Source: Asparagopsis taxiformis (taxonomy: Eukaryota > Rhodophyta > Florideophyceae > Bonnemaisoniales > Bonnemaisoniaceae). Taken from it: 64,000 bases of DNA. A program made the translations under genes and the position numbers. The notes beneath the pieces were generated by a model that had not been told where the DNA came from, did no database searches, and saw only the letters and a list, made by a program, of their open reading frames with translations. The first letter of the stretch is position 1, and every line of letters starts with the position of its first letter. The stretch covers positions 1 through 64,000 of the forward strand of contig JALQPE010002563.1 in NCBI GenBank assembly GCA_030407315.1, in the 5' to 3' direction. Positions 62,160 through 64,000 of this stretch are shown piece by piece.

Positions 62160-62627
62160 GTTTAGAGTTCTCGTTGCTGCTCCGTAGATCACTTCCACTT
62201 CCACAGGAGCCCTTCCTCCCATTTCCAGACTACTATACTTTTCCCGGAACAACGGTATTATGTTCCTATAACATTGCACAGCGCTCCCGGAGACAGTGTG
62301 CTGCCCACCCGGTGTGCAGCACACTGTCTCCTGGGCCAGTAGTGCTTATCCACTGTTCCGTGGACGGTGTTGCGCCGTTTCTGGGACGGTAGGTCTTGCT
62401 CCAAGAACAACAGTATAATGTTCCTACAACGTTCCATAGCATCCTTAGAGGCAGTGCCGACCAATGTCATTTGGAATACTGTTTACTGTTCTACAGGACA
62501 GCCTTCAGTGTTCTTGGTTTTCAACTTTATCGCTCTCTTTCCATTGGTTTCACTGCACCCTGAACAGTGTATGGTGACAATTTTTCCACTAACGTACTGT
62601 TCTCAGAGATACAGTGACTTCCTAGTG
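62160..62627 (-). repeat. right terminus and subterminal repeats of the CACTA element
   Basis: Contains motifs such as GGAACAACGGTATTATGTTCC, GAACAACAGTATAATGTTCC and CTGAACAGTGT, in inverse relation to the left end, and ends AGTGACTTCCTAGTG. A foldback with 16-bp arms GGAGACAGTGTGCTGC and an 11-nt loop lies at 62289-62331. Confidence 0.85.
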
Positions 62628-63070
62628 TCACATATTGGATTCTCAGCTAGTAATTGACGAATCTAAAGAATATAGACAAGAGAGAGGATAACACTGAACA
62701 TAGTAATGCACAGAGAAATCAAGGTGGAACTTCTGTAATTTCATCATCTACTCTGCATAAAAGTCATCAATCGACACTAAGTTTGAGATCGGAACGAGAT
62801 CTTATCGATGATGACAGTCTATCAGAAGGTTAGAATGAGCATACTACAACAGAACATTACATTATGTTGTTGATTGAAGATGCTATCAAAAACGGTCTGA
62901 CTGAACAACACTACGATGATATGCGCGCGCTTGTTCATGAGTATGCGGATGTATTTCTCATCACGCTTAGAGCCGACCCTCCTGCTGCTATTGAACCAAT
63001 GAAAATTGTCCTAAAGGAGGATGCTTTTCCTGTAGGCATGAAATTACGTCGCTATTCTCCAAGAAATTCT
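62628..63070 (+). pseudogene. RT-start remnant of gypsy element 4, right of the CACTA element
   Basis: From 62864 the frame encodes LVHEYADVFLITLRADPPAA and then VLKEDAFPVGMKLRRYSP, matching the linker and first residues of RT in element 2 (DIFRTKLGTDPP; VKVRRYTP). It ends where the giant element copy begins at 63071. With 50002-51702 this restores the order gag, protease, RT, so both insertions are nested in one older retrotransposon. Confidence 0.88.
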
Positions 63071-64000
63071 CGTCTGTGTTCTCGGAAATGGACGCGGACG
63101 TCCACAACCTCTAGTACACCTAGTATTACTAGGCGGACGTCCATGTTCTCCAGTATTTTTGGATGTCCGCCTAGAACCGGACGTCCATGCGGTCTAGTAC
63201 GTCTAGTATTACTAGGGCGACATTCATTGTTTCTAGTACCACGGATGTCCCCCTCGGGATGGACTTCCGCCATGTCTATGTCCACCTAGGACGGGCGCCG
63301 GTTCAGAAATTCAAAAATTTCGACCCCAGAAATTTCTGCCGCCGTGCTCGACATGGATGTCCGCATCCATCACGGCGACCACTCTATTTTTCCTTGTCGG
63401 TCGACTCCAATTTCGTCTTTAATTTTTTCATCCTCTCGCTCACACCCCCTTCCTGTTGGTGCTCACCTCCCCCGTACTGTACCTCAAACACCCCCAATAC
63501 CACTCTAGCACGCATTTTCAGATACCTATCCCCGCTTCCACGGTGCACACCTCCATTCCATACCTACTTTTCTGCTCTACCGTACAGATTTCGTATAACC
63601 AGTCCTCATACTACCTCAGAATAGGGCAAAACACCCCCTATCTCCTCGACCATGCTCTCCCCCATCACCTTTGAAACGTATTGTTCTTCAGTACCCTCTC
63701 TCCTCTACCCTCAACCCCTCTCCTTCGCCCTCTACACAAACTTCCCCTGCAGCTTACTCTTCCAAAACCTCTCACTCCCCATCCCGTACCCGACCTGCTC
63801 CACCCCTCCCTCCCTCAGCTGCTCCATGCCCCCACGCCATCCGCATCTTCGATACCGTATACACCACCACCACCGGCCCACGCTCCCGCACTGCGGGGTG
63901 GCTCCCCCGCCGTATCCCCAGAAACCTCCCCGCTCTGAAACACATATCAACCCCCCACTTCGCACCCTTCCTCCCACTCCCCTCCCTCCCCAAATACAAT
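63071..64000. mobile_element. left end of a second copy of the giant Plavaka-like element
   Basis: The 930 bases from 63071 repeat 24611-25540 without difference that I can see, and run off the window. The left flanks differ (AATTCT here, AGTCAA at 24610), which defines the element start as CGTCTGTGTT. The copy is inserted in the RT coding region of gypsy element 4. Confidence 0.95.

Larger units (their letters stand above)
51703..62627. mobile_element. 10.9-kb CACTA-type DNA transposon inserted in gypsy element 4
   Basis: Ends CACTAGGAAGTCACT at 51703 and its inverse AGTGACTTCCTAGTG at 62613-62627; both continue inward with TACTGTTC-type motifs. A 2-bp TC flanks both sides. Subterminal regions carry many inverted copies of GAACAGTGTTC-like motifs. 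Inside lie decayed minus-strand genes (52651-56454) and plus-strand genes (57918-61427), including an SF1 helicase-like ORF. No CACTA transposase core is recognised, so the element may be defective or use a divergent enzyme. Confidence 0.85.

Overview
The window is eukaryotic DNA made almost entirely of nested transposable elements, with two recognisable host genes, each broken by a retrotransposon. No rRNA, tRNA, operon or CRISPR array was recognised. Long intronless ORFs, three chromodomain-bearing Ty3/gypsy families, a copia remnant, CACTA-type elements and a Plavaka-like transposase fit a repeat-rich compact genome such as a florideophyte red alga. That taxonomic guess is inference; the sequence does not prove it.

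Layout, left to right. (1) 1-5406: gypsy/chromovirus element 1, with decayed gag, open pol and a 592-bp 3' LTR. (2) 6256-13605: a minus-strand host gene for a secreted cysteine-rich protein, split by the intact gypsy element 2 (6459-12047; CCCAT target duplication, LTRs with one difference, one gag-pol ORF of 1619 codons). (3) 14167-14753: a MITE-like element. (4) 16879-23703: a minus-strand Myb/SANT-like gene, split by gypsy element 3 (17728-23384; LTRs identical by eye, ATCAC duplication). (5) 24611-47700: a 23.1-kb DNA transposon with 34-bp inverted termini. (6) 47818-63070: a copia remnant, then a decayed gypsy element 4 that was entered by a small MITE and by a 10.9-kb CACTA element (51703-62627) carrying an SF1 helicase-like ORF. 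(7) 63071-64000: the start of a second copy of the giant element, inserted into the RT region of gypsy element 4.

The giant element is the most interesting part. It encodes a Plavaka-like zinc-finger transposase (41991-45029), a convergent coiled-coil protein (39630-41913) and two large chromatin/DNA-modification proteins. One joins a ParB/DGQHR-like domain to a 2-oxoglutarate/Fe(II) dioxygenase (28521-32378). The other joins a beta-order N6A/N4C DNA methyltransferase to a SET domain (34042-37239). Ten copies of a repeat centred on a 16-bp palindrome lie between these genes in both orientations. Near the right end is a tandem array of intron-like units separated by 12-, 18- and 30-nt microexon-like segments. 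The set suggests a transposon carrying its own writer and oxidiser of DNA or histone marks, perhaps comparable in logic to fungal TET/JBP genes linked to KDZ transposons or to eukaryotic captures of bacterial N4C methyltransferases. Any function is inferred from domain content only.
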